DNA of 64,000 nucleotides from Actinomyces israelii DSM 43320. GTDB lineage: Bacteria; Actinomycetota; Actinomycetes; Actinomycetales; Actinomycetaceae. The notes below the pieces were generated by a model that worked only from the letters and a program-made list of their open reading frames with translations, was not told the DNA's origin and made no database searches. The translations under genes and the position numbers were made by a program. Positions 37,557 to 46,021 of this stretch are shown piece by piece (position 1 is the stretch's first letter; each line of letters opens with the position of its first letter). The stretch covers positions 62,001-126,000 of the forward strand of contig NZ_JONS01000005.1 of assembly GCF_000711965.1 (NCBI RefSeq), in the 5' to 3' direction.

Positions 37557-39683
37557 TCATGCGGCGTCATTGACGCAGTGGTGGGACCGGACCAGGTAGG
37601 CCCGGGCGAGGGGTGTGGCCGCGCCGGTCAGGCGCAGCCCGTGCGGACCGGGCTCGGCGCGCAGGCCGGGCTCGGGGACGAGGTCACGGGGCGGGTAGAT
37701 CTGCTCGACGCCGCAGTCCGCCAGCGCGGGCAGGAGGATCTCGGGCGCACCGGAGCCCAGGCCGGGCCGGTGCCACACCAGGAGGATCCCCTCGCGGGAG
37801 TGCGGGGAGGCGGCGCGGGCGGCCACCACCCAGGGGTCGTTCCAGCCGGCGACGTCGGCGGGCCACCAGGGCGCGTCCCGGCACAGGTGTGTGCGCAGGG
37901 CCTTGGCCAGGTCGGCGGCGGCGCGCACCAGGGCGATCTGGTGGTCGCTCATCCGGTCCAGGTGCCCCGAGAGGTAGACGGAGCCGGCCAGGGAGGTGAC
38001 CAGGGTGTAGACGATCTCCTCGTCGCTCATCCCCGGCTGCGGGTACCCCCAGCTGGCGGCCTGCTCGGGCAGGACCGTCAGGGGGGCGTTGGCGGCGATG
38101 GGCGGGTAGCGCAGGGGGTCCTGGAGGTCTGAGGTGGACTGGAGGCGGGCGGCGGCCAGAAGCGCGTAGTCGGTGGTCATGCCGCCGGAGGCGCAGTTCT
38201 CAACCACCAGGCCCGGGTGGCGCCGCCCCAGGGCGGCGAGCCACCCGGCCCACGCCCGGGAGTGCTCCAGGAGGGCGTCGCCGGCCGAGTCGGCACCGGC
38301 GTCGGGCCCGGCGCCCGCGGAGTAGTTGTCGTCCACCTTGAGGTAGCCGATGCCGTAGCCGACCATCCGGTCCACGACGGCGTCGAGGTGCTCGCGCGCG
38401 GCCGGGTGACGCATGTCCAGGCGCAGGCGGCCCTGCTCGATGAGGAGGCTGCCGCCGCGGCGCATGAAGGCTTCAGCGGGAAGGCTGCGGGCCAAGGGGC
38501 TGCGCGCCCCGACGGCGAGGGGCTCGATCCACAGCCCGGGGGACATCCCCTCCGCGCGGATGAGGTCCAGAGTGGCTCCAAGCCCCTCGGGGAAGCGGCG
38601 AGCGGAGGGCTCCCAGGCGCCGACGGCGTCCCACCAGGCCCCGTCCTCCTCGTCGGAGTGCCAGCCGTCGTCGATGCAGTAGACCTCGGCGCCGGCGCGG
38701 GCGGCCGCGGGCACGAGGGTGGCCAGGCGCTCCGCCGTCGGGTCGGCCATGAGGGTGTTCATGTAGTCGTTGAAGACGACGGGGGCCGGGTCGGTGGTGG
38801 GCGCCGTGCGCTCACGCAGGGCCCGGCGGTAGGCCGTGAGCTCGACGGCGGCCCCCTGCCAGCCGCCGTCGGACAGGACGAGGGCCGCGGTGGGGGTGGC
38901 CGCCTCCTGGCCGGGGTGCAGGACGCGCATCCAGCCGTGCTGAAGGTCGGTGGGGCCGCAGACCACCAGGCCCAGGACGCCGCCGCGGCGGGAGACCTCC
39001 ACCGTCCAGGCGCCGTTGTGCTCCACCTGCCAGGCGAGGGCCTGGCCGCCGGCCGGGTCGGTGAGGATGCCGACGGGCTCCCAGCGGCTGGAGGACCACC
39101 CGGACTCCGCGCTCAGGCGCAGGGTGTCGCGGGGGGACTGGCCGTGGACGGCGGTCCCGACGTCGACCAGCTCCTCCCCCAGGCGCTGGTGGCGCCAGCG
39201 CTGCTCGGCCATCCAGGCCGAGGGCGCGGTCATGAGGTCGAGGTCGTCCAGGGGCGCGCCGGGCAGGACGGTGGCGGACAGGATGCTGAGGGCGGTCAGG
39301 TGCAGGGGCGCGGCGCCGTCGTTGCGCACTCGCGTGCGCACCCGCAGGGAGGCGGGGGTGGGGCGTCACAGGTCGGTCAGGGCGACCAGGCCGGTGGTCT
39401 CGTCGCGCTGGGTGAGCAGGTGGTGCGGCCAGGGCCCCTCCTTCTCCTCCAGGGTGACAGGCCGCAGGGCGGCCCCCTGCGCGGTGCGGGTCAGGCGGTG
39501 ATCCACGAAGGCCCGTCCGGTCTCCACAGTCAGGCACTCCACCAGGGGGAGGGCCGGGACGTGGGCCGGGCTGCCGCCGACCGCGAGCGCCGCGGGCCGG
39601 CCGGGCTGGATGCGCAGGCGCGCCATGCCCAGGTCGCGGACGGGCACCGCTGCCGGTGCAGTCAGTGCGGTCATCGCAGTCAT
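37557..39683 (-). pseudogene. GH36 alpha-galactosidase interrupted by an in-frame TGA
   Basis: From ATG 39683 (GGAGG 5 nt upstream) the frame reads 105 codons to ...GLVALTDL, meets TGA at 39366-39368, and then continues in the same frame (RPTPASLRVRTRVRND...) for about 600 more codons. Together the parts make a 708-codon gene of normal GH36 length. The catalytic nucleophile is in GYLKVDDNYSAG and the acid/base in STSDLQDP; CIDDGWHSDEEDGAW is also a family marker. An Arg-to-stop change (CGA to TGA) would explain it. The C-terminal part could still be made from an internal start but would lack part of the N-terminal beta domain. Confidence 0.85.
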
Positions 39684-39769
39684 CAGAACCTCCAGACGAG
39701 GCGGCCCGCATCGGCCCCCTCTCAGACTGCGCCCACCGTAGGAAGGGTCGCATTCGCCTGTCCACGAGC

Positions 39770-39789
39770 TGTGAAACATCCGTTTCACA
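39770..39789. promoter_or_regulatory. Palindromic operator between the galactosidase and GH16 genes
   Basis: TGTGAAACATCCGTTTCACA has perfect 8-bp arms around 4 bp. It lies in the divergent promoter region of the alpha-galactosidase operon and the GH16 gene. Size and symmetry suit a LacI-family repressor; one is encoded at 41998-42978. Confidence 0.75.
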
Positions 39790-39874
39790 AGATTCTGCGG
39801 GGATCTTCCCGCTGTCTCCGTCGAGGTCTACCGTGCGTTGAGGACCCTCCGAGTCGTGCGAAGGAGCATGAACG

Positions 39875-41137
39875 ATGACCCCGATGACCCCGGTGACCCC
39901 GGTGACCTCGATGACACTGAGCCGACGTCGCGCCGTCCTGTCCGCGGCGGTCCTGACCGGGCTCCCCCTTCTGGGCCCGCCCGCCCCGGCCCGCGCAGAG
40001 GGAACGGACATCAACCTGAAGGAGTGGACGCTCATCGACTCCCTCAGCGACGGCTTCGACGCCCCTCTGGACTCCGCCCGCTGGCACCGCGGCCTGTGGT
40101 ACCCGACCTCTGGGGTCGGGGCCTTCCGCGACGAGAACGCGGAGGTCTCCGACGGCGTCCTGCGCCTGTGGGCCAGGGCCGAGGGATCCGGGGGCGGGGG
40201 CGGCGCCAGCCACACCTTCGGGGCTGTGGAATCCGTCTTCGACACCCCCGGCGTGTGCAGCTACGTGGAGGTCCGCGCCAGGGCCCTGCCCTCAGCCGCC
40301 CGCGTGCTCTCCGCCGTCTGGCTCCAGTCCTCCACCCTCAGCGGCGAGAACGCCCTGGCCGCCGACCCGAACCCGGAGATCGACGTCCAGGAGACCTTCG
40401 ACTTCCACGCCATGACCTCGGCCACGCACATCTGGCCGGGCGGCAACGACGCCGGCCACCGATCCTTCGGCGGGCACACCTACCCGACGGCCGATGACGT
40501 CTCCTCGGACTACCACTTCTACGGCGTCGAGCGCCGGGAGGGCGAGGTGCTCATCTACTGGGACCGTCATCTCGCCTGGCGCCTGCCCGCCCCCGACCCT
40601 TCCCTGTGGCGCATGTCCCGGCACGTGGTCCTCAGCCTGGAGGGGCACCTGGGCAGGGTCCAGGACTCCGCCCTGCCGGCCTCCTTCGACATCGACTACG
40701 TCCGCACCTACTACCGGACCCCCGCCCGGGTGCAGCCGGACGGAGACGTCCGCGTCCTCGACCCCGAGGGCCGGGCGCTGACCCTGGGCTCTGCGGGCGT
40801 CGTGCTCAGCGCCTCCACCGGTGAGGACACTCGCTGGCGCCTGCGCCGCCAGGACGATCTCACCTATGTGCTCGCTTCGCCGTCGGGGGCCGTGCTGGGC
40901 GCCGAGTCCGCCACCGGCTATGCGGGCGGGGGCCTGGTGGCCTCCCCCGGGGCGGGTACCGGGACGGACACCGCGGGCAGCCGGTACCGGTGGCACGTCC
41001 TGCCGGTGGAGGACGGAGTGAGGATCCGCTCCAAGCTCAGCGGCCTTGCCCTGTCCTCCGGAGGCGGACAGCTGGTCACCGGGGAGGAGGAGCAGGCGAC
41101 GACGTGGCGGATCGAGTCCCCCGCCTCCACCCAGTAG
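39875..41137 (+). CDS. Secreted GH16-like glycoside hydrolase with C-terminal trefoil-like domain
   Basis: 420 aa from ATG 39875 (AAGGAG 8 nt upstream). A twin-arginine signal (LSRRRAVLSAAVLTGLPLL) ends PARAEG, predicting Tat export. Residues about 45-285 are a GH16 jelly roll: GFDAPLDSARWHRG, the active-site EIDVQET near residue 168 (nucleophile, Asp, acid/base), and DYHFYGVERREGEVLIYWD. The last 130 residues (WRLRRQDDLTYVLASPSG, YRWHVLPVEDGVRIRSK) look like a ricin-type trefoil. Substrate unknown; GH16 enzymes cut beta-glucans, agars or related galactans. Divergent from the galactoside operon and possibly coregulated. Confidence 0.85.
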   Translation: MTPMTPVTPVTSMTLSRRRAVLSAAVLTGLPLLGPPAPARAEGTDINLKEWTLIDSLSDGFDAPLDSARWHRGLWYPTSGVGAFRDENAEVSDGVLRLWARAEGSGGGGGASHTFGAVESVFDTPGVCSYVEVRARALPSAARVLSAVWLQSSTLSGENALAADPNPEIDVQETFDFHAMTSATHIWPGGNDAGHRSFGGHTYPTADDVSSDYHFYGVERREGEVLIYWDRHLAWRLPAPDPSLWRMSRHVVLSLEGHLGRVQDSALPASFDIDYVRTYYRTPARVQPDGDVRVLDPEGRALTLGSAGVVLSASTGEDTRWRLRRQDDLTYVLASPSGAVLGAESATGYAGGGLVASPGAGTGTDTAGSRYRWHVLPVEDGVRIRSKLSGLALSSGGGQLVTGEEEQATTWRIESPASTQ

Positions 41138-41158
41138 GGACCCCGCCGCCCCCTCTCA

Positions 41159-41194
41159 TCGAGATCGGTTCAGTTCCGGCTCGAGATCGGTTCA
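41159..41194 (+). repeat. GATCGG 22-bp repeat, two units
   Basis: GAGATCGGTTCAGTTCCGGC then TCGAGATCGGTTCAG, 22 bp past the GH16 stop. Confidence 0.88.
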
Positions 41195-41365
41195 GAGCAC
41201 CAGACGCCTCATGAGCCCCTTTGGCCACAGCAACCTCGTCGCGGGCCGCCTCAACACATCGCGGCCGAGAAGCACCCTACGCCCTCTTCACCCCCGGCAC
41301 TCCGCGAGTGCCGCACAAAATACCGGAATACTGCGGCGGTGCACGGCCGGGTCTCGGGACCGGGT

Positions 41366-41483
41366 GTCCGCCAGAATGACATTGGACCCCTCGGACGCCC
41401 TTCCCCTCGAAGACATCCCTGCAATGACGCGGTTCCCCACCGGCGCCTCAGCAGCCCGAGCAGCCAATGTCATTCTGACGGAC
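41366..41483. repeat. 118-bp inverted-repeat element, arm GTCCGTCAG type, copy 3
   Basis: Arms 41366-41385 and 41464-41483 (one mismatch) enclose exactly 78 bp whose sequence differs strongly from copies 1 and 2, although the length is identical. Confidence 0.9.
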
Positions 41484-41624
41484 AGCTGCGCACTCCGACA
41501 GGCCCAACACATCATCATCCGGCCGACCCGGCCCATCCTCTGGACCGCGAGAAGAACCATGACGCCCGAGCCCCCCAGCGGCCAACCCGCATCCCCGCCC
41601 CGCACCACTGCCAGAGCGACAACG

Positions 41625-41661
41625 AACCGATCTCGAGCCGGAACCGAACCGATCTCGACGT
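41625..41661 (-). repeat. GATCGG 22-bp repeat, two units
   Basis: Minus-oriented pair. With 41159-41194 it brackets the 118-bp element in inverted orientation. Confidence 0.85.
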
Positions 41662-41997
41662 GGGAAATCACGACCGGCTCTCACCCCAGGTCCAGCCAGC
41701 TGAGTCCCAGCAGACAGCGACGCTCGGCCTCGCCCGCCGAGCTCCGCCAAGCCGACGACGCACTAGGTCACCGGGCCTGACAAGACCCACAGGCGCACCG
41801 GCCGCAACCGGCCGGGCGGTTACAACCCGCGCCGAGCAAAGCGGCCTCCCGTCCCGCTACTCATGCGGGCCTCACAGCAGCATGACTCGAACTCGTGACC
41901 TCCAGCAGACGGGGACGGCCGCCCCCTCGCGTAGCCTGGTGGGGCGCCCGTTCCGCCTCGGGCGCCCCACCGGGGAACGACGTCGGAGAGGTGGCGC

Positions 41998-42978
41998 ATG
42001 AACGAGACCAGGCGCCCGTGGTTCCCGCCCCGGCTCGCCGACGTCGCCGCCCGCGCCGCGACATCCAAGGCGACCGCATCACGCGCCCTGAGCAGAGACC
42101 AGCCGGCGGCCTCCCCCACCACCAAGCGGGTGCGACGGGCCGCCCGCGACCTGGGATATCGCCCCGCCACCGACCGCGCCCACCTCCTGGTCCTCTCCAC
42201 GGACATCAGCCGCACCGGCTACTGGGCGACCGTGTCGGGGGTGCTAGCCGCCTCCGACGAGTTCGGCGTGGACCTGTCCGTCCACGGCCTGAGCGGCGGC
42301 CCGCAGCGGCGGCGCGAGATCCTCTCCCGCGCCCTGGACGGACGCGTGGACGGCGTCGTCCTCCTGGAGTTCGACTCCCTGAGCGTGGCGACCCTGGAAG
42401 ACCTGCCCGTGGACCTGCCGGTGGCGATCGCCGGAGGCCGCCCGGACCCCGAACAAGAGGAGCCGCCCCGGGCCTGGACGGACGACTACGCCGGCGCCAT
42501 GACCGCGACCCGGCACCTGTGCGACCTGGGCCACGAGCAGCTGGCCTATGTGGGCGTACCGAGTGCTGGCCACCCGGATCCGCGCCTGGCCGGCTGGCGC
42601 GAGGTCCTGGCCCAACGCCACCTGCGCGGCGGCGAGCCCCTGGCCCTCGGCTGGTCGGTGGAGACGGGGCTGCGAGCCGCCGCGACCGTGCGGGCCTCAG
42701 GGGCGACGGCGGTCCTGTGCGGCAACGACGACCTGGCGATCGGGCTGGTCGCGGGGCTCGCGCGCGAAGGCGCCCGGGTGCCGCAGGACGTCTCCGTGGT
42801 GGGCGTGGATGATCACCCCCACGCTCCCGGCATGATCCCGGCCCTGACGACCGTGCGCCTGGACTTCGCGGCCGTGGGCGAGGCCGCGGCCCGCCTGGCC
42901 CTGGGGGTGGAGGCGGGGCCCGTCGTCGAGGTCCCCACGCAGCTGGTGGTCCGCGACTCCACGGCGCCGCCTCCGTGA
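41998..42978 (+). CDS. LacI family transcriptional regulator
   Basis: 326 aa. The N-terminal helix-turn-helix reads PRLADVAARAATSKATASRALS, then the hinge RVRRAARDLGYRPATDRAH. A periplasmic-binding-protein-like effector domain follows: LLVLSTDISRTGYWATVSGVLAASDEFG, DGVVLLEFDSL, HLCDLGHEQLAYVG and GNDDLAIGLVAGLAREGARVPQDVSVVGVDD. GAGAGG lies upstream of the ATG. Probably controls the nearby galactoside and GH16 genes through the 39770 palindrome; the effector is inferred to be a sugar. Confidence 0.95.
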   Translation: MNETRRPWFPPRLADVAARAATSKATASRALSRDQPAASPTTKRVRRAARDLGYRPATDRAHLLVLSTDISRTGYWATVSGVLAASDEFGVDLSVHGLSGGPQRRREILSRALDGRVDGVVLLEFDSLSVATLEDLPVDLPVAIAGGRPDPEQEEPPRAWTDDYAGAMTATRHLCDLGHEQLAYVGVPSAGHPDPRLAGWREVLAQRHLRGGEPLALGWSVETGLRAAATVRASGATAVLCGNDDLAIGLVAGLAREGARVPQDVSVVGVDDHPHAPGMIPALTTVRLDFAAVGEAAARLALGVEAGPVVEVPTQLVVRDSTAPPP

Positions 42979-43037
42979 GTCCGACGACGCCGGGGGTCCA
43001 AGCGAGACGATGAACGGAGGCCGCTTGGTGCACACGT

Positions 43038-43097
43038 GAACCGATCTCGAGCCGGAACTCGACCGATCTCGGTGCGGGATACTACCGATCTCGGCGA
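43038..43097 (-). repeat. GATCGG 22-bp repeat, three units
   Basis: Three minus-oriented units between the convergent ends of the LacI gene and pyrE, where transcripts of both genes would end. Confidence 0.88.
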
Positions 43098-43122
43098 AAA
43101 GACGGCAGGCGGGTCGGGCGGG

Positions 43123-43692
43123 TCAGCCCAGACCGAGGTCGGCCAGGCCGAGCGCGGCGTAATAGGGCAGGCCCTGGGCCTCAATGCGCTCGCGCGCGCC
43201 AGTGTCGCGGTCCACGACGACGGCCACGGCCAGCACGTTCGCGCCGGCCTCGCGCAGCGCGTCGACGGCCTCCAGCGGGGAGCCGCCGGTGGTGGAGGTG
43301 TCCTCCAGGACCACCACCCTGCGACCGGTGACCTCGGGCCCCTCGATGCGGCGCCTCATGCCGTGGTCCTTGGCGGCCTTGCGCACGACGAATGCGTCCA
43401 GGTCCAGTCCGCGCGAGGCGGCGGCGTGAAGCATGGCGGTGGCCACAGGGTCGGCCCCCATGGTCAGGCCCCCGACGGCGTCGACGTCGTCCGTGCTCAG
43501 ACCCGCCTCCTCCAGCATGTCGAGCATGACGTGGCCGATGAGGGGCGCGGCATCGTGGTGCAGGGTCGCCCGGCGCATATCGACGTAGAAGTCGGACTCG
43601 GCACCGGAGGCGAGGGTGACCCGGCCGCGCACGACGGCGAGGCTGGTGACGAGCTGGGCTAGACGGGCGCGCTGGGAGTCATTCGTTGTCAC
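43123..43692 (-). CDS. pyrE: Orotate phosphoribosyltransferase
   Basis: 189 aa, transferring phosphoribose from PRPP to orotate in pyrimidine synthesis. The PRPP loop is VVVLEDTSTTGGSPLEAV; SGAESDFYVDMRRATLH and FVVRKAAKDHGMRRRIEG are PyrE hallmarks. The start is GTG 43692 (MTTNDSQRARL), with TAGCCT 6 nt upstream and no ribosome binding site, hence probably leaderless. The preceding 19-bp motif is shared with three other genes in this window. Confidence 0.96.
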   Translation of the reverse strand: MTTNDSQRARLAQLVTSLAVVRGRVTLASGAESDFYVDMRRATLHHDAAPLIGHVMLDMLEEAGLSTDDVDAVGGLTMGADPVATAMLHAAASRGLDLDAFVVRKAAKDHGMRRRIEGPEVTGRRVVVLEDTSTTGGSPLEAVDALREAGANVLAVAVVVDRDTGARERIEAQGLPYYAALGLADLGLG

Positions 43693-43698
43693 CCCACC

Positions 43699-43717
43699 AG
43701 GCTAGATGATTGATTCC
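43699..43717 (-). promoter_or_regulatory. 19-bp promoter motif of pyrE
   Basis: Reads GGAATCAATCATCTAGCCT on the minus strand; its last six bases form the -10 hexamer 6 nt before the GTG start. Nearly identical motifs precede the genes at 53042, 56513 and 63027. Confidence 0.8.
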
Positions 43718-43791
43718 GGCGGGGCGCAGGACGAGTCGGGCGTCTGAGTGCTCGCCTCTGCGCCCCCCCGGCAGACCCCGGCGCCCCCTTT

Positions 43792-43829
43792 CGTCAAGAT
43801 CGGTCGTACTACGCGCCGAGATCGGTTCG
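43792..43829 (+). repeat. GATCGG 22-bp repeat, two units
   Basis: TCAAGATCGGTCGTACTACGC then GAGATCGGTTCGAGG, 39 bp left of the 136-bp inverted-repeat element. Confidence 0.82.
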
Positions 43830-43868
43830 AGGCGCCCGCCCGGGCGACATCGGACGTCAACGTCCTGA

Positions 43869-44004
43869 GGGAAAAGGTGGCTCCTACGCACTTTTAACGC
43901 CGAACCCCGCCCCGCCTGTGCTGCAGAACCGCGGAATCACACCGATCCACACCGCGCCCGAGACCGCCGACCACCTTAAAAGTGCGTAGGAGCCACCTTT
44001 TCCC
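43869..44004. repeat. 136-bp inverted-repeat element with 29-bp perfect arms
   Basis: Left arm 43869-43897 starts GGGAAAAGGTGGCTCCTACG; right arm 43976-44004 is its exact complement. The loop is exactly 78 bp, as in the GTCCGTCAG elements, and read on the minus strand carries GATTCCGCGGTTCT. The arms are unrelated in sequence to those of the other loci. Confidence 0.92.
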
Positions 44005-44149
44005 ACCGCGACGTCCAAGGCGCGACCTGGCGGGCGAGGGCACGACCCCGTGCAGGACCCGGCCGGGCGAGTGGAGTCTGCCGGCCTGTCGGGGCTCTGG
44101 GGTCTTCGAGGAGACCGCTCTTGACGGAGAAGTGCGCAACGGGTGTCCC

Positions 44150-44208
44150 GGACCGATCTCGACGCGGAACCCGACCGATCTCGGTGCGAGGCTGAACCGA
44201 TCTCGGCA
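44150..44208 (-). repeat. GATCGG 22-bp repeat, three units
   Basis: Three minus-oriented units, ending 52 bp before the stop of the thioredoxin-like gene. With 43792-43829 it brackets the 136-bp element in inverted orientation. Confidence 0.88.
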
Positions 44209-44259
44209 AAAGGAAAGGGGACGGGCAGAGGACGGGGGACGGGCGGCTCGCCGATGGAC

Positions 44260-45096
44260 TCAGCCGGCCTTGACCGCCTCGATCGACTGATCCATCTGAT
44301 CGGGGCCGAGCGGCCCGACGTGCACCTGCTGGACCACACCGTCGGCGTCAACGAAGAAGTGCGAGGGCACGCCCATAATCCCGTAGGACGCGGAGACGGT
44401 CTGGTCCTGGTCGGCGACCTGGGTGAAGTCGTTGCCGACGCGCTCGGAGTAGGAGCGGACCGCCGGAAGGCTCTCCCCGACGTAGACCACGACGACCTGG
44501 ATGTCATCGCCGTGGGCGGCAGCAGCGGCCTGCACATCGGGCATCTCGGTGCGGCAGCCCGTGCACCAGGTGGCCATAAACACGAGCCACACCGGCTTGC
44601 CCCGCATCTGCGCCAGCGACACCCGGTGGCCCTCGATGTCGGCGCCCTCGAAGGCCGGGGCCGCGTCCCCCGCCACCGGTGCCTTCTGCACGCCTTCGAC
44701 CTCCACCTGGGTGACGACGGCCGTCTCGGCCTGGGGGTCCTCGGCGGTGCTCGGCTTGACCACCCACCAAGCCGCAATGGCGATGGCGAAGGACGTCACC
44801 AGGACGACGGCGATCTGGCCGAAGCCGGAGCGGCGCAGGCGGGCCCGCCAAGCCGGCTCGTCGGCGGACGAGCGCTTCTCGTCCGACTCGTCCGACTCGT
44901 CGGACTCGGCGGAGCCGACGTCGGACTCGGCCAGCTCATCCGGCTCGGCCGGCTCGGCCAGCTCATCGGGCCTGACGTCAGACTCGGCCAGCTCATCCGG
45001 CTCGGCCGGCTCATCGGGCCCGTCGGCCCGTTCGTCAGACTCTGCGAGCTCGCCCGGCTCGTCGTCGTGCTCGGGCGGATCGGAACGATCAGGCAT
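44260..45096 (-). CDS. ResA/TlpA-like membrane-anchored thiol-disulfide oxidoreductase
   Basis: 278 aa. Residues 1-90 are cytoplasmic and strongly acidic, made of DELAESD/EPAEPDE repeats. One helix (IAVVLVTSFAIAIAAWWVV) anchors it. The outer thioredoxin domain has FMATWCTGCRTEMPDVQ with the CxxC active site, and GIMGVPSHFFVDADG with the cis-Pro. It probably keeps apocytochrome CxxCH cysteines reduced for heme attachment. Last gene of the operon, overlapping ccsA by 8 nt. The acidic N-terminus is not typical of ResA. Confidence 0.93.
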   Translation of the reverse strand: MPDRSDPPEHDDEPGELAESDERADGPDEPAEPDELAESDVRPDELAEPAEPDELAESDVGSAESDESDESDEKRSSADEPAWRARLRRSGFGQIAVVLVTSFAIAIAAWWVVKPSTAEDPQAETAVVTQVEVEGVQKAPVAGDAAPAFEGADIEGHRVSLAQMRGKPVWLVFMATWCTGCRTEMPDVQAAAAAHGDDIQVVVVYVGESLPAVRSYSERVGNDFTQVADQDQTVSASYGIMGVPSHFFVDADGVVQQVHVGPLGPDQMDQSIEAVKAG

Positions 45097-46021
45097 AGGA
45101 GTGCAGACCTCCGAAGAACAGGTTGCCCAGATAGGTGAAGATGACGGCGCAGAAGCCGAGGATGAGCAGCCACGCCGACTTCGATCCCCGCCAGCCGCGG
45201 GTCACCCGCGCGTGCAGGTATGCGCCGTAGATCAGCCAGGTGATCAGGGCCGCGGTCTCTTTCGGGTCCCAGCCCCAGTAGCGGCCCCACGCGACATTGG
45301 CCCAGATCGACCCCAGGATAAGCATGAGGGTCAGCATGGGGAAGGTAACCACCGTGGCCCTGTAGCCGAGGTCGTCGAGCACCTCCTCCCTGGGCCAGCC
45401 CTTCCACTTCACGTAGGGCGCGAGCAGGTACATGACCGCGGCCGCGAAGGAGACCACGGCCGCACCGTAGCCGATGGAGGCGGTGAGCACGTGCAGGGTG
45501 AGCAGCGGGGAGTTCTGCAGCGCCGGCATGAGCGGGCTCGGCCTGTAGGACAGGGTGGAGGCGTAGATGAGCATCGCCAGAATCACCGGCAGCACAATGA
45601 CCGACATGGTGCGCACCCGGTAGCGCCACTCGAAGTACACCTGGGCGAGGATCATGCCCCAGGCGAAGGAGATTGCGAACTCGTAGTGGTTCGAGAAGGG
45701 CATGTGGCCGGTCGCGATCGTGCGGGTGATCAGCGACCCGGTCAGCAGCACCAGGCCCAGCTGCGTGGACTTGGCGGCCCACCAGGTGACGGTGAACCGC
45801 TTGATCGGGGCGTGACGGATCCCCCCGGTCACCGCCACGGTCCGGTCGCCGTCGCCGGTGTTGATGACCACCGTGCCGGCAGGCTCGGAGGCGGCGGTCG
45901 GGGCCGCCCTCGCCGCCCTCGCCGACATCCGGACCGCGAAGAAGGCGCCCAGGTAGGCGATGGTGGACAGGGCTACGAGTGTTGTGGTGATGAGCAGGAG
46001 GGCCTGGGAGTACTCAATCAT
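45089..46021 (-). CDS. ccsA: Cytochrome c biogenesis protein CcsA (ResC)
   Basis: 310 aa from ATG 46021, which overlaps the resB stop by 8 nt. Multiple membrane helices surround the heme-handling WWD motif, here WGRYWGWDPKETAALITWLIYGAYLHAR; conserved His residues occur in FSNHYEFAISFAWG and LLTLHVLTASIGYG. CcsA and ResB together form the System II cytochrome c synthase, exporting heme and joining it to CxxCH. It serves the nine heme sites of NrfH and NrfA encoded upstream. Confidence 0.95.
   Translation of the reverse strand: MIEYSQALLLITTTLVALSTIAYLGAFFAVRMSARAARAAPTAASEPAGTVVINTGDGDRTVAVTGGIRHAPIKRFTVTWWAAKSTQLGLVLLTGSLITRTIATGHMPFSNHYEFAISFAWGMILAQVYFEWRYRVRTMSVIVLPVILAMLIYASTLSYRPSPLMPALQNSPLLTLHVLTASIGYGAAVVSFAAAVMYLLAPYVKWKGWPREEVLDDLGYRATVVTFPMLTLMLILGSIWANVAWGRYWGWDPKETAALITWLIYGAYLHARVTRGWRGSKSAWLLILGFCAVIFTYLGNLFFGGLHSYA

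Larger units (their letters stand above)
41138..41997. other. Intergenic island of repeats
   Basis: About 860 bp without a gene. In order: GATCGG pair (plus), 118-bp inverted-repeat element copy 3, GATCGG pair (minus), and a tRNA-like fragment on the minus strand near 41881-41905. Confidence 0.6.
43693..44259. other. Intergenic repeat island between pyrE and the thioredoxin-like gene
   Basis: About 570 bp without a gene: pyrE promoter motif, GATCGG pair (plus), a 136-bp perfect inverted-repeat element, and three GATCGG units (minus). Confidence 0.65.

Noticed and set aside
37557-39341. A shorter intact alpha-galactosidase starting at 39341
   Set aside because: The upstream frame across the TGA encodes the expected N-terminal region with its own ribosome binding site, so the short version is a remnant of the interrupted gene.
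38217-39878. Long plus-strand open frame opposite the alpha-galactosidase gene
   Set aside because: Composition typical of antisense frames in high-GC DNA; the minus strand encodes clear GH36 motifs.
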